In this document: piece by piece, positions 16,765 through 22,835 of the stretch | Layout: each line of letters starts with the position of its first letter | Position numbering within the stretch: position 1 is the first letter of the stretch | Origin: Aporhodopirellula sallentina SM41 | Lineage (GTDB): Bacteria > Planctomycetota > Planctomycetia > Pirellulales > Pirellulaceae | NCBI RefSeq assembly: GCF_000346505.1 | Contig: NZ_ANOH01000090.1 | Span: forward strand, 1-32,892 | DNA length: 32,892 bases | Reading direction: 5' to 3' | Notes under the pieces: model-generated | Databases searched by the model: none | What the model was told of the DNA's origin: nothing | Seen by the model: the letters and a program-made list of their open reading frames with translations, nothing else | Program-made: the position numbers and the translations under genes

Positions 16765-16834
16765 ATGCACATTTATTTCCTACCAAGTGCTAGCGTCGGA
16801 TGGCTGAAGGCGCGAGCATTTCGACGGTCTCTCA

Positions 16835-18862
16835 ATGCTTCTGTCCCCCCAAAGCACGACAGCCCCCCAAAGCATGACAGCAACGCCCGCTGACAATGCG
16901 ACGGCGACACGACTGGTGGTCATTGGAGGAGGCATGGCGGCGCACGGCTTTTGTCGACGGATGGTCGACTCGCCTGCTCGTCCGGACTATGCATTGACGG
17001 TCTTTGGGGAAGAACCTCGCCCCGCCTATGACCGCGTGAACCTGTCCTCTCTGCTGAGCGGACGCGATGAGTCGGACCTGCTGCTCTCACCACGAGAATG
17101 GTACGAACAAAATAACATCGAACTCCACACCGGTCGCCGCATCACCGGCCTGGATTTGGCCAATCGCGTGATCACGGATCAACATGGTCATGTAGAACAT
17201 TATGATCAGCTCGTTCTAGCCACCGGCTCTTACCCCTGGGTCCCACCGATCGGCGGAGCGGACTCGCCGGGCGTGTTCGTTTACCGAACGATCGACGACC
17301 TCGATGCGATTCGCAAATACGTCGAATCCCACGGTGCTCGGTCCTCCGCGGTGATCGGTGGCGGACTTCTCGGGCTCGAAGCGGCGAAGGTGATCAAAGA
17401 CCTCGGACTGTCGACGACGATTCTCGAGGTCGCGCCCGGATTGATGCCGCGGCAACTCGACGCCCAAGCCGCCAAAGTCCTTCGAGAGCAGGTCGAGTCA
17501 CTCGGCGTCGATGTCCACGTGACCCGCCGGACCAAGAGCATCGCGCAAGACGGCGAGCAATTGCGACTCGATTTCGAGAACGCCGATCCACTCCGCGTCG
17601 ACATCGTGCTCGTTGCCGCCGGAATACGCCCGCGTGACGAACTCGCCCGTCAGGCGGGACTGAAACTCGGACCACGCGGCGGCATCGCCGTCAATCGGCA
17701 TCTCGAGACGAGTGATCCCAACGTGTTCGCGATCGGCGAATGTGCCTCGGTCGACGGGCATATCCACGGACTGGTCGCACCTTGTTACCGGATGGCGGAT
17801 GTCCTCGCGGCGAGACTTTCGAAACAGTCCGCTGAATTTATCGACAACGAAGAAGCCGTCGAGCTGAAATTGCTAGGTGTCCCCGTTATCACTCTCGGAC
17901 GTGCGATCGGGGAATCGACTTCGGGGGTCGTCGTGACTCACGCGGGCGAAGACAGCTATCGCAAACTGATTCTCGAACAGGGACGCGTCGTGGGCGCCGC
18001 GTCGGTTGGCGAATGGGAAGACGTCAACCTGATCCGCATGTCCGTCGCTCAGCACAAACGTTTGTGGCCGATGCAGCGGATACGCTTTCTCAAAACGGGC
18101 ACACCGTTCGCCGGTGGTGCCGGGCTGCCCATCCATCAATGGCCGGGCAACGCCACCGTGTGTTCGTGCATGAATGTCTCTCGAGCACAACTCGGCGCCG
18201 CAATCAGCGAGGGTTGCCGAACCGCTGCCGAACTATCACTCAGCACCGGAGCCGGAACGGCCTGTGGCACCTGTCGCAATTTGCTGTGCGAATTGGTCGG
18301 CCAAGGTCCGGAGAAGGTTCAAACACGCGGCAGCAACGTGGTCTTGGTCGCGTCGATCGTCGCTGCGATTCTGGCTGCCGCAATCGCGTTCCTACCGCCG
18401 ATCCCGATGGCAACCAGCGTTCAGGATAGCTGGCGAGAAATCGACGCTTTTTGGCGAGACGGTTTTACCAAACAGGTCACCGGGTTCAGCCTGCTGTTTG
18501 TGATGTTGCTGGCACTAACGTTTTCGCTGCGAAAGCGGGTCAAGTTCGTTCGCTTTGGCGACTACGGATGGTGGCGGGCCGCACACGCGACGATCGGCAC
18601 GGCGATGGTGTTGGGCCTGATCGTGCACACCGGAATCCGCATGGGCAGCAACCTCAACTTCGCCCTCAGTTCCACGTTCCTGGCATTGTCGTTCGTCGGC
18701 GGCTTGGCCGGCTTGGCGTCCTCGCTCGAAACCAAACTGACCGGCGACTCGGCCATGTTCGTCAGGGCATGGCGTCCCAAACTCACGTGGCTGCACATTG
18801 CCCTTTTCGTTCCGCTGCCCGCTCTGCTGGCTGGCCACATTCTGAGCGTCTACTGGTACTGA
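16835..18862 (+). CDS. NirB-like NAD(P)H/FAD reductase fused to BFD [2Fe-2S] and a bis-haem-type membrane domain
   Basis: This 675-residue protein has three parts. Residues about 25-410 are a pyridine nucleotide-disulfide oxidoreductase of the NirB type. VVIGGGMAA (near 28-36) binds FAD, VIGGGLLGLEAA (near 174-184) binds NAD(P)H, and FAIGECA plus GLVAPCYRMADVLA close the FAD site. Residues about 441-490 are a BFD-like [2Fe-2S] domain with CSC (Cys443, Cys445) and CGTC (Cys477, Cys480). Residues about 500-675 have four or five hydrophobic helices; two carry paired histidines spaced H-x13-H (His584/His598 and His654/His668), the spacing used to hold two stacked b-haems. The sirohaem domain of nitrite reductase is absent. 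The likely role is carrying electrons from cytoplasmic NAD(P)H across the membrane. An alternative start at 16874 lies in a tandem duplication. The next gene begins one base after the stop. Function is inferred. Confidence 0.9.
   Translation: MLLSPQSTTAPQSMTATPADNATATRLVVIGGGMAAHGFCRRMVDSPARPDYALTVFGEEPRPAYDRVNLSSLLSGRDESDLLLSPREWYEQNNIELHTGRRITGLDLANRVITDQHGHVEHYDQLVLATGSYPWVPPIGGADSPGVFVYRTIDDLDAIRKYVESHGARSSAVIGGGLLGLEAAKVIKDLGLSTTILEVAPGLMPRQLDAQAAKVLREQVESLGVDVHVTRRTKSIAQDGEQLRLDFENADPLRVDIVLVAAGIRPRDELARQAGLKLGPRGGIAVNRHLETSDPNVFAIGECASVDGHIHGLVAPCYRMADVLAARLSKQSAEFIDNEEAVELKLLGVPVITLGRAIGESTSGVVVTHAGEDSYRKLILEQGRVVGAASVGEWEDVNLIRMSVAQHKRLWPMQRIRFLKTGTPFAGGAGLPIHQWPGNATVCSCMNVSRAQLGAAISEGCRTAAELSLSTGAGTACGTCRNLLCELVGQGPEKVQTRGSNVVLVASIVAAILAAAIAFLPPIPMATSVQDSWREIDAFWRDGFTKQVTGFSLLFVMLLALTFSLRKRVKFVRFGDYGWWRAAHATIGTAMVLGLIVHTGIRMGSNLNFALSSTFLALSFVGGLAGLASSLETKLTGDSAMFVRAWRPKLTWLHIALFVPLPALLAGHILSVYWY
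16845..16880 (+). repeat. 18-base tandem duplication at the start of the redox gene
   Basis: CCCCCCAAAGCACGACAG (16845-16862) is followed directly by CCCCCCAAAGCATGACAG (16863-16880). The single difference turns ACG into ATG at 16874, creating a second potential start codon, in frame, that would remove the first 13 residues. Confidence 0.85.
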
Positions 18863-18863
18863 A

Positions 18864-20300
18864 ATGAAAGGAGCGAAAAGATTGTGGCTTTGGTTCATCG
18901 GCGTCAATGTGGCATTGGTCGGGGTCATTCTGTACTCCGCAATGGCACCGGGTGCATTGACCAAAACGATGCTGCTGCCGGGCGAAACCAGCCATGGGCA
19001 CTACCAAATCGAAATGCGCTGCGACGTCTGCCACACCGAGGGCAATGGCATCCGCGAGGACGCCTGTTTGGATTGTCATGCCGAGGAACTGCGGCTCGCC
19101 AAAGACACTCATCCATCGAGCAAGTTCAACGACCCGGTCAATGCGGAAATGCTCGCAACGCTCGACGCACAGAGTTGTTTGACATGTCACCGCGAACACG
19201 TCCAAGAGCAAACGCTCGAGATGGGGCTCACGATGCCGTCTGATTATTGCTACCACTGCCACCAGGAAACGCTGGAATCCCGCCCCAGTCACGCAAACTT
19301 CGCGTTCGACTCCTGTGCAACGGCTGGTTGTCACAACTACCACGATAACCGAGCCCTGTACGAGAACTTCCTCAACAAACACGCCAGCGAAGAAGACTTC
19401 CTGGCCGAAATGGTGGGACTCGTCCGCCCGGAGAAAACACCGGTTTTTACCGCACCGAATAAAAACACCGCCGGCCTAGCTGCCGAGAACACAGCCGATA
19501 TCAGTGCCGAAATTACTGCCGACGCACCGGAAACTTTCCCGAGCGATCCAGTGATCCTCGAAGAGTGGGCGTCAACGGCACATGCCGCCGCGGGCGTCAA
19601 CTGCAGCGACTGTCACGCTCCTCTGACCGTTTCGGATACGAGCACTCCTAACCAACCCAGCGAAACGGAACCGACGTGGGACGCCGCGGTCTCGCACGAG
19701 ACCTGCGGCCGTTGTCACGAACAACAGCTCGAAACATTCCTGCAGGGACACCACGGGATGCGATTGGCGCAGGACCTTTCGCCGATGACGCCGGCTCAGG
19801 CACGCCTTCCGATGCACGTCGACGCCGCCCATCGCGAACTCGATTGCAACGCCTGCCATACCGGCCATCGTTTTGACACGACGTTCGCATCGGTCGACGC
19901 ATGCTTGACGTGCCACAACGACGATCACAGCAACGCGTTTCTACAAACCAGCCATTTCCAAGCATGGCAATCCGAACTCGCCGGCGACTCACCCCAAGGT
20001 AGCGGAGTCACCTGTGCGACCTGCCACATGCCACGGCTCGAAGACGACGACGGTGAAGTTTGGGTCCAACACAACCAAAACGCGAACCTCCGTCCTAACG
20101 AAAAAATGATCCGAGAGGTCTGCATGCATTGCCATGGCCTTGCGTTTTCAATCGATGCCCTCGCCGACCGAGAACTGATCCGACAATGCTTCGGATCGAG
20201 TCCCTCGAAACATGTCGAAAGCGTCGACCTCGCCCAATCCTGGTTCGAAGAAAAGGAACGTCAAAAGGAGGCTCGAAGAAAGAAACGACAGTCCAAATAA
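18864..20300 (+). CDS. Membrane-anchored multihaem cytochrome c with 11 haem-binding sites
   Basis: This 478-residue protein begins with one transmembrane helix (about residues 7-27) that anchors it facing the periplasm. It contains ten CxxCH sites, with first Cys at 53, 68, 105, 129, 247, 281, 328, 347, 384 and 420. One unusual CX4CH site, CATAGCH (Cys151), brings the total to 11 potential covalent haems. Five haems lie in the N-terminal half (NrfH/NapC-like or class III-like spacing). An Ala/Thr/Glu-rich linker spans about 190-235, and six more haems lie in the C-terminal half. The C-terminus is strongly basic. Its ATG is one base after the stop of the FAD/BFD/haem-b gene, which implies translational coupling and a shared pathway. 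It probably accepts electrons from the membrane haems and passes them to a periplasmic acceptor. Whether it is a terminal reductase is not clear. Confidence 0.92.
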   Translation: MKGAKRLWLWFIGVNVALVGVILYSAMAPGALTKTMLLPGETSHGHYQIEMRCDVCHTEGNGIREDACLDCHAEELRLAKDTHPSSKFNDPVNAEMLATLDAQSCLTCHREHVQEQTLEMGLTMPSDYCYHCHQETLESRPSHANFAFDSCATAGCHNYHDNRALYENFLNKHASEEDFLAEMVGLVRPEKTPVFTAPNKNTAGLAAENTADISAEITADAPETFPSDPVILEEWASTAHAAAGVNCSDCHAPLTVSDTSTPNQPSETEPTWDAAVSHETCGRCHEQQLETFLQGHHGMRLAQDLSPMTPAQARLPMHVDAAHRELDCNACHTGHRFDTTFASVDACLTCHNDDHSNAFLQTSHFQAWQSELAGDSPQGSGVTCATCHMPRLEDDDGEVWVQHNQNANLRPNEKMIREVCMHCHGLAFSIDALADRELIRQCFGSSPSKHVESVDLAQSWFEEKERQKEARRKKRQSK

Positions 20301-20351
20301 CCCACCCATTTTTCATCCCGCGTTCGAACGCCTGATTGCCCGGTACCCAAT

Positions 20352-20405
20352 CACTCAGTGACCCAAAAATCAATCACTCAGTGCCCCAGTCCCGAACACT
20401 CAGTG
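20352..20405. promoter_or_regulatory. Three CACTCAGTG dyads, operator candidate
   Basis: CACTCAGTG occurs at 20352-20360, 20375-20383 and 20397-20405. Each is a 4-base inverted repeat around a central C, and copies start 23 and 22 bases apart, close to two helical turns, so bound proteins would sit on one face. They lie between the cytochrome gene and the DUF3365-globin pair, ending 45 bases before the ATG at 20451. This suggests separate regulation of that pair. Confidence 0.55.
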
Positions 20406-20450
20406 CAATCGCAAACGTTTGACCCAAGCATATCGTTAAAGGAATTCATC

Positions 20451-21083
20451 ATGACTTTCAGTCGTAAAACTACCCTCTCCGCGCTCGCCCTTTCGAGTGT
20501 GTTTTGTCTCGTCGCCGCAACATTCATGGGATGCGGCGGCGGAGCCACAGCCTCCGTTTCACCGCCTCCTCCGTCGGAACCCGGCATCCCCTACAAAAAG
20601 TTTGCGGACGCCGTGCACGCGGTGATGATGGCCGACCGAACCGTCTACGCGTCCAAGGTCGTGACCCGGCTCAAGAAACAGGACGCCCCTGTTGAGCCGA
20701 GCGAGTACTGGGAAGACGAAGACCACACCATTCCATTGCCGGCCCAAATGTTCCGAATGGGGTCAGAGTTGGTCTTTGAGAATCCCGAGGCCGGATTCAC
20801 TTACGCGTTGAAAAGCAAGTGGCCACTGAACGAACAAAACCGGCCCAAGAGCGAATTCGAAGTCAAAGCACTCGACTACATCGCCGAACACCCTGACGAA
20901 AACTTCTATGGCGAAGAAGAACTCGGCGGCGACAAATACTTCGTCGCTGCCTACGCCGACAAGGCCGTCGCGGAAGCGTGCTGGAGTTGCCATAACGATC
21001 ACGGCAACCGCGAAGACGACTACCCCGAGTTCAAGAAAGACGACGTCATGGGCGGCGTCATCGTCCGAGTTCCGATGCAGTAA
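20451..21083 (+). CDS. DUF3365 (Tll0287-like) monohaem cytochrome, probable lipoprotein
   Basis: The 210-residue product starts at 20451, preceded by AAAGGAA at 20438-20444. A signal peptide ends at FMG|CGGG, so Cys28 may be lipidated, although the lipobox is not ideal. A short Pro/Ser linker follows, then a DUF3365-type domain (about residues 48-210). Near its end is CWSCHND with one CxxCH haem site (Cys177, Cys180, His181), followed by a VMGGVIVRVP strand typical of the family. DUF3365 proteins are small periplasmic or sensor haem c domains; their substrates are mostly unknown. The gene sits 51 bases before the globin and 150 bases after the multihaem cytochrome. The spacer carries three operator-like dyads. 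It may act as an electron shuttle or a redox/NO sensor for the cluster. Confidence 0.85.
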   Translation: MTFSRKTTLSALALSSVFCLVAATFMGCGGGATASVSPPPPSEPGIPYKKFADAVHAVMMADRTVYASKVVTRLKKQDAPVEPSEYWEDEDHTIPLPAQMFRMGSELVFENPEAGFTYALKSKWPLNEQNRPKSEFEVKALDYIAEHPDENFYGEEELGGDKYFVAAYADKAVAEACWSCHNDHGNREDDYPEFKKDDVMGGVIVRVPMQ

Positions 21084-21134
21084 CCACGCACCGCAAACCA
21101 TTCATATCCAACACATCATTTAGGAAACATCACG

Positions 21135-21554
21135 ATGACCCCCGAACAAGTCACGCTCGTCAAAGACAGTTGGGAAAAGGTAAAACCGATTTCTGAAAAG
21201 GCGGCCGAACTCTTCTACGACCGTCTGTTCACTCTCGACCCGAGTCTCAAGTCGCTCTTCAAAGGCGACATGTCCGAGCAGGGCAAAAAGTTGATGGCGA
21301 CCATCTCGCTCGCCGTCGCCTCACTCGATCGGCTCGAAACCATCCTGCCGACCGTTCAGGCACTCGGTAAAAAACATGCCGTCGAGTACGAAGTACCCGA
21401 GTCGAGCTACGCGACGGTGGGTGAAGCGCTGATCTGGACGCTCGGCCAGGGCCTCGGCGACGACTTCACCGACGACGTGAAAGAAGCTTGGCTGCTCACC
21501 TACACGACGCTCTCGGCCGCCATGCTCAGCGGAACGGAAGAAGCAGCCGCCTGA
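21135..21554 (+). CDS. Single-domain bacterial haemoglobin (globin)
   Basis: This 139-residue protein has the full length of a three-over-three globin without a reductase domain. The proximal His is His81 in ALGKKH. Tyr28 in LFYDRLF fits the B10 position and Phe42 fits CD1. Gln49 is a candidate for distal E7. A B10 Tyr with an E7 Gln is the pattern in flavohaemoglobins and Vitreoscilla-type globins, which handle O2 and NO. GTP-like or sensor domains are absent. It has no signal peptide, so it acts in the cytoplasm. AGGAAA about 8 bases upstream is a fair ribosome binding site. It is last in the redox cluster and probably co-transcribed with the DUF3365 gene, which argues for a nitrogen-oxide or oxygen-linked role. 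Its reductase could be the FAD protein of the cluster, but this is speculation. Confidence 0.9.
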   Translation: MTPEQVTLVKDSWEKVKPISEKAAELFYDRLFTLDPSLKSLFKGDMSEQGKKLMATISLAVASLDRLETILPTVQALGKKHAVEYEVPESSYATVGEALIWTLGQGLGDDFTDDVKEAWLLTYTTLSAAMLSGTEEAAA

Positions 21555-21571
21555 ACGCGGCCGCGGCAAAT

Positions 21572-21677
21572 GTAGGCCGGATGAAGGAGAAACGTAGGCC
21601 GGATGAAGGAGGCTTCGCGACGCCCATCCGGCAGAACGGATCAACGCCGGAACGTCGCTGCGCTAGGTCCGGCCTAC
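21572..21677. repeat. Inverted-repeat element with duplicated left end
   Basis: The left end GTAGGCCGGA occurs twice (21572 and 21594). The right end TCCGGCCTAC (21668-21677) is its exact reverse complement. The whole could fold into a long hairpin of about 85-105 bases behind the globin gene and may serve as a terminator or a small mobile repeat. Confidence 0.65.
21646..21677. repeat. 32-base direct repeat, copy 1
   Basis: The unit begins GCCGGAACGTCGCTGCGCTA and continues to 21677. It recurs with one change (TAC to TGC near the end) at 21816-21847. Confidence 0.8.
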
Positions 21678-21712
21678 AAAGACGATCCAACAATCACGCA
21701 GACAAATTAGCC

Positions 21713-21754
21713 GATGTGTGTTAGCACCGGTTCGATGTGTGTTAGCACCGGTTC
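21713..21754. repeat. Perfect 21-base tandem repeat (two units)
   Basis: The unit begins GATGTGTGTTAGCACCGG and ends TTC. It occurs at 21713-21733 and again, without change, at 21734-21754. Confidence 0.9.
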
Positions 21755-21815
21755 CTCGCCCCAACCGCGGCCAACGCCGACCGGCTGATGCGTTTGGAAC
21801 GCTACCGGTGGGACT

Positions 21816-21847
21816 GCCGGAACGTCGCTGCGCTAGGTCCGGCCTGC
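21816..21847. repeat. 32-base direct repeat, copy 2
   Basis: This is a near-identical copy of 21646-21677 that ends 15 bases before the stop of the DUF6580 gene. The two copies flank the 21-base tandem repeat, so the segment may have been duplicated or inserted as a unit. Confidence 0.8.
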
Positions 21848-21861
21848 AATAATCTGCCGTT

Positions 21862-22449
21862 CTAACGTGCGGCGACCATCGCGGTTGCCCGTGCACCGGA
21901 CTTCACACCGACCAACGCGTATGCACCAAACAGGACTCCGGTGTAAACCAGATCGCCACTCAGGGTGAACTGGAAAAATGGAATCGCTGCGGTGTAGCAC
22001 GCGACCAATCCTTCCAACGTCGGCGGATAGAAACTGACATAGTGTGCGAAGTTCGTTGTCAGGAAAAACAACACGCTACCGATCAAACTGCCTGTCACGA
22101 TCCGGCCGCAACTCGCTGCGTTCATCGACAAACCGTTCGCACCACGGACGAACCGGGCACCGATCACCAGGTTCATCAGCAAGCACCCATAGATGACGGG
22201 CATCAATGGATGAAACCCGAGAAACATGTCACTGATCAACATCGATCCGACAATCACCGCCGCCGCGATGGCGGGACGCAAACAAACGGCACCGGCGAAG
22301 ATGCCGATCGCTGCCATGGGCGTGAAGTTCGGTGGGTGAGGCAACAGGCGTGAGGCGACCGCGACCACAACGGCGGCGCCGACCAAAGTAGCCTGTGACG
22401 CCGAGACAGCAGACAGCGAGCGTCGAATTCGTGCGGTAATCGTGTTCAT
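21862..22449 (-). CDS. DUF6580-type multi-pass membrane protein, possible substrate-binding transport component
   Basis: I take the ATG at 22449 as the start, giving 195 residues; the frame also runs back to a GTG at 22500. The hallmark is PHPPNFTPMAAIGIFAGA near residue 37, followed by a MLISDMFLGFH motif. I associate this pattern with the DUF6580 family of putative transport proteins. About five or six hydrophobic helices cover the chain, similar in size to S-components of ECF vitamin transporters. No ATPase or T-component gene is in the window. It is the last gene of the minus-strand unit that begins with a cobalamin-riboswitch-like leader, so a role in uptake of a cobalamin or related compound is a reasonable inference but not shown. 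The 164-base gap to the preceding gene contains a stable hairpin. Confidence 0.75.
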   Translation of the reverse strand: MNTITARIRRSLSAVSASQATLVGAAVVVAVASRLLPHPPNFTPMAAIGIFAGAVCLRPAIAAAVIVGSMLISDMFLGFHPLMPVIYGCLLMNLVIGARFVRGANGLSMNAASCGRIVTGSLIGSVLFFLTTNFAHYVSFYPPTLEGLVACYTAAIPFFQFTLSGDLVYTGVLFGAYALVGVKSGARATAMVAAR

Positions 22450-22518
22450 AGCAGCGTTTCTAGAGAGAGTAAGAAGGGACGTTGTTTGCAAAAGCCTCAC
22501 ACGAGAAACTCAGTCAAC

Positions 22519-22539
22519 CGAACCGCCAACGGGCGTTCG
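22519..22539. other. Hairpin in the DUF6580 leader
   Basis: CGAACCGCC (22519-22527) pairs with GGCGTTCG (22532-22539), with one bulged C and an AACG loop. It lies in the 164-base gap between the DUF1289 stop and the DUF6580 start, so it could be a processing site, attenuator or leader structure. There is no T-run. Confidence 0.35.
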
Positions 22540-22613
22540 CCTCGGTCTTCGATGCAACCGGCGACTAAATCGATTCGACGGTTAAGTTCTCGGATAGGCC
22601 CTAAAGGATTGAG

Positions 22614-22835
22614 TTAGCTATCATCTTGCCCGCACGACGCAGACAAGACGGATTCAAAGCGTCTTCGTTGCACGCAATTCAAAATGGAACGTTTTTCGTC
22701 CGTCGATGCAATCGACCAACGTCCAATTTCATTGAGTGTTCGAAAGCAACCACGACAGATCTGTTGATCATCGACCTGGCAAATTCCAGTGCACGGCGAT
22801 CGTGGGATCGAAAATGTACCGTTCGAACGCGTCAT
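22614..22835 (-). CDS. DUF1289 family small cysteine-rich protein
   Basis: The 73-residue product matches the DUF1289 pattern: PCTGICQVDD, then CRGCFRTLNEIGRWS and a basic ILNCVQRRR end. Cys15 and Cys19 with Cys28 and Cys31 form CX3C and CX2C pairs that could bind a metal or iron-sulfur centre. The function of DUF1289 is not known. Its ATG overlaps the stop of the giant upstream gene in an ATGA arrangement (22832-22835), so translation of the two is probably coupled. It is short but the family signature is clear, and there is no signal peptide, so it is cytoplasmic. Its place between a surface protein and a membrane protein is unexplained. Confidence 0.85.
   Translation of the reverse strand: MTRSNGTFSIPRSPCTGICQVDDQQICRGCFRTLNEIGRWSIASTDEKRSILNCVQRRRFESVLSASCGQDDS

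Larger units (their letters stand above)
16268..16834. other. 567-base intergenic region upstream of the redox cluster
   Basis: I find no gene that I can support. A minus-strand frame (16433-16786, 117 codons) has no domain or ribosome binding site. The region holds a GC-rich stem just after fliD (CGCCGC at 16313 with GCGGCG at 16326, no T-run) and a copy of the dispersed hairpin repeat (16339-16362). It also has two ACGCGT boxes two bases apart (16588-16601), a GCGTC/GACGC hairpin (16696-16708) and an operator-like inverted repeat (16746-16764). The length and number of dyads suggest regulated transcription of the downstream redox genes. Confidence 0.5.
21555..21861. other. Convergent intergenic region with nested repeats
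   Basis: This 307-base gap between the globin and the convergent DUF6580 gene is non-coding and repeat-rich. It has two copies of GTAGGCCGGATGAAGGA (21572-21588, 21594-21610), a 32-base direct repeat (21646-21677 and 21816-21847) and a perfect 21-base tandem repeat (21713-21754). Confidence 0.65.

Noticed and set aside
16433-16786. 117-codon minus-strand frame in the spacer before the redox cluster
   Set aside because: It has several Trp/Cys residues but no recognisable motif, signal or ribosome binding site, and overlaps the likely regulatory region.
20352-20405. CRISPR array made of the CACTCAGTG repeats
   Set aside because: The repeats are only 9 bases and the three copies are too short and too few; no cas gene is present.
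22450-22613. Second cobalamin riboswitch directly before DUF6580
   Set aside because: I see only a small hairpin and neither the B12 box nor the 3' core motif.
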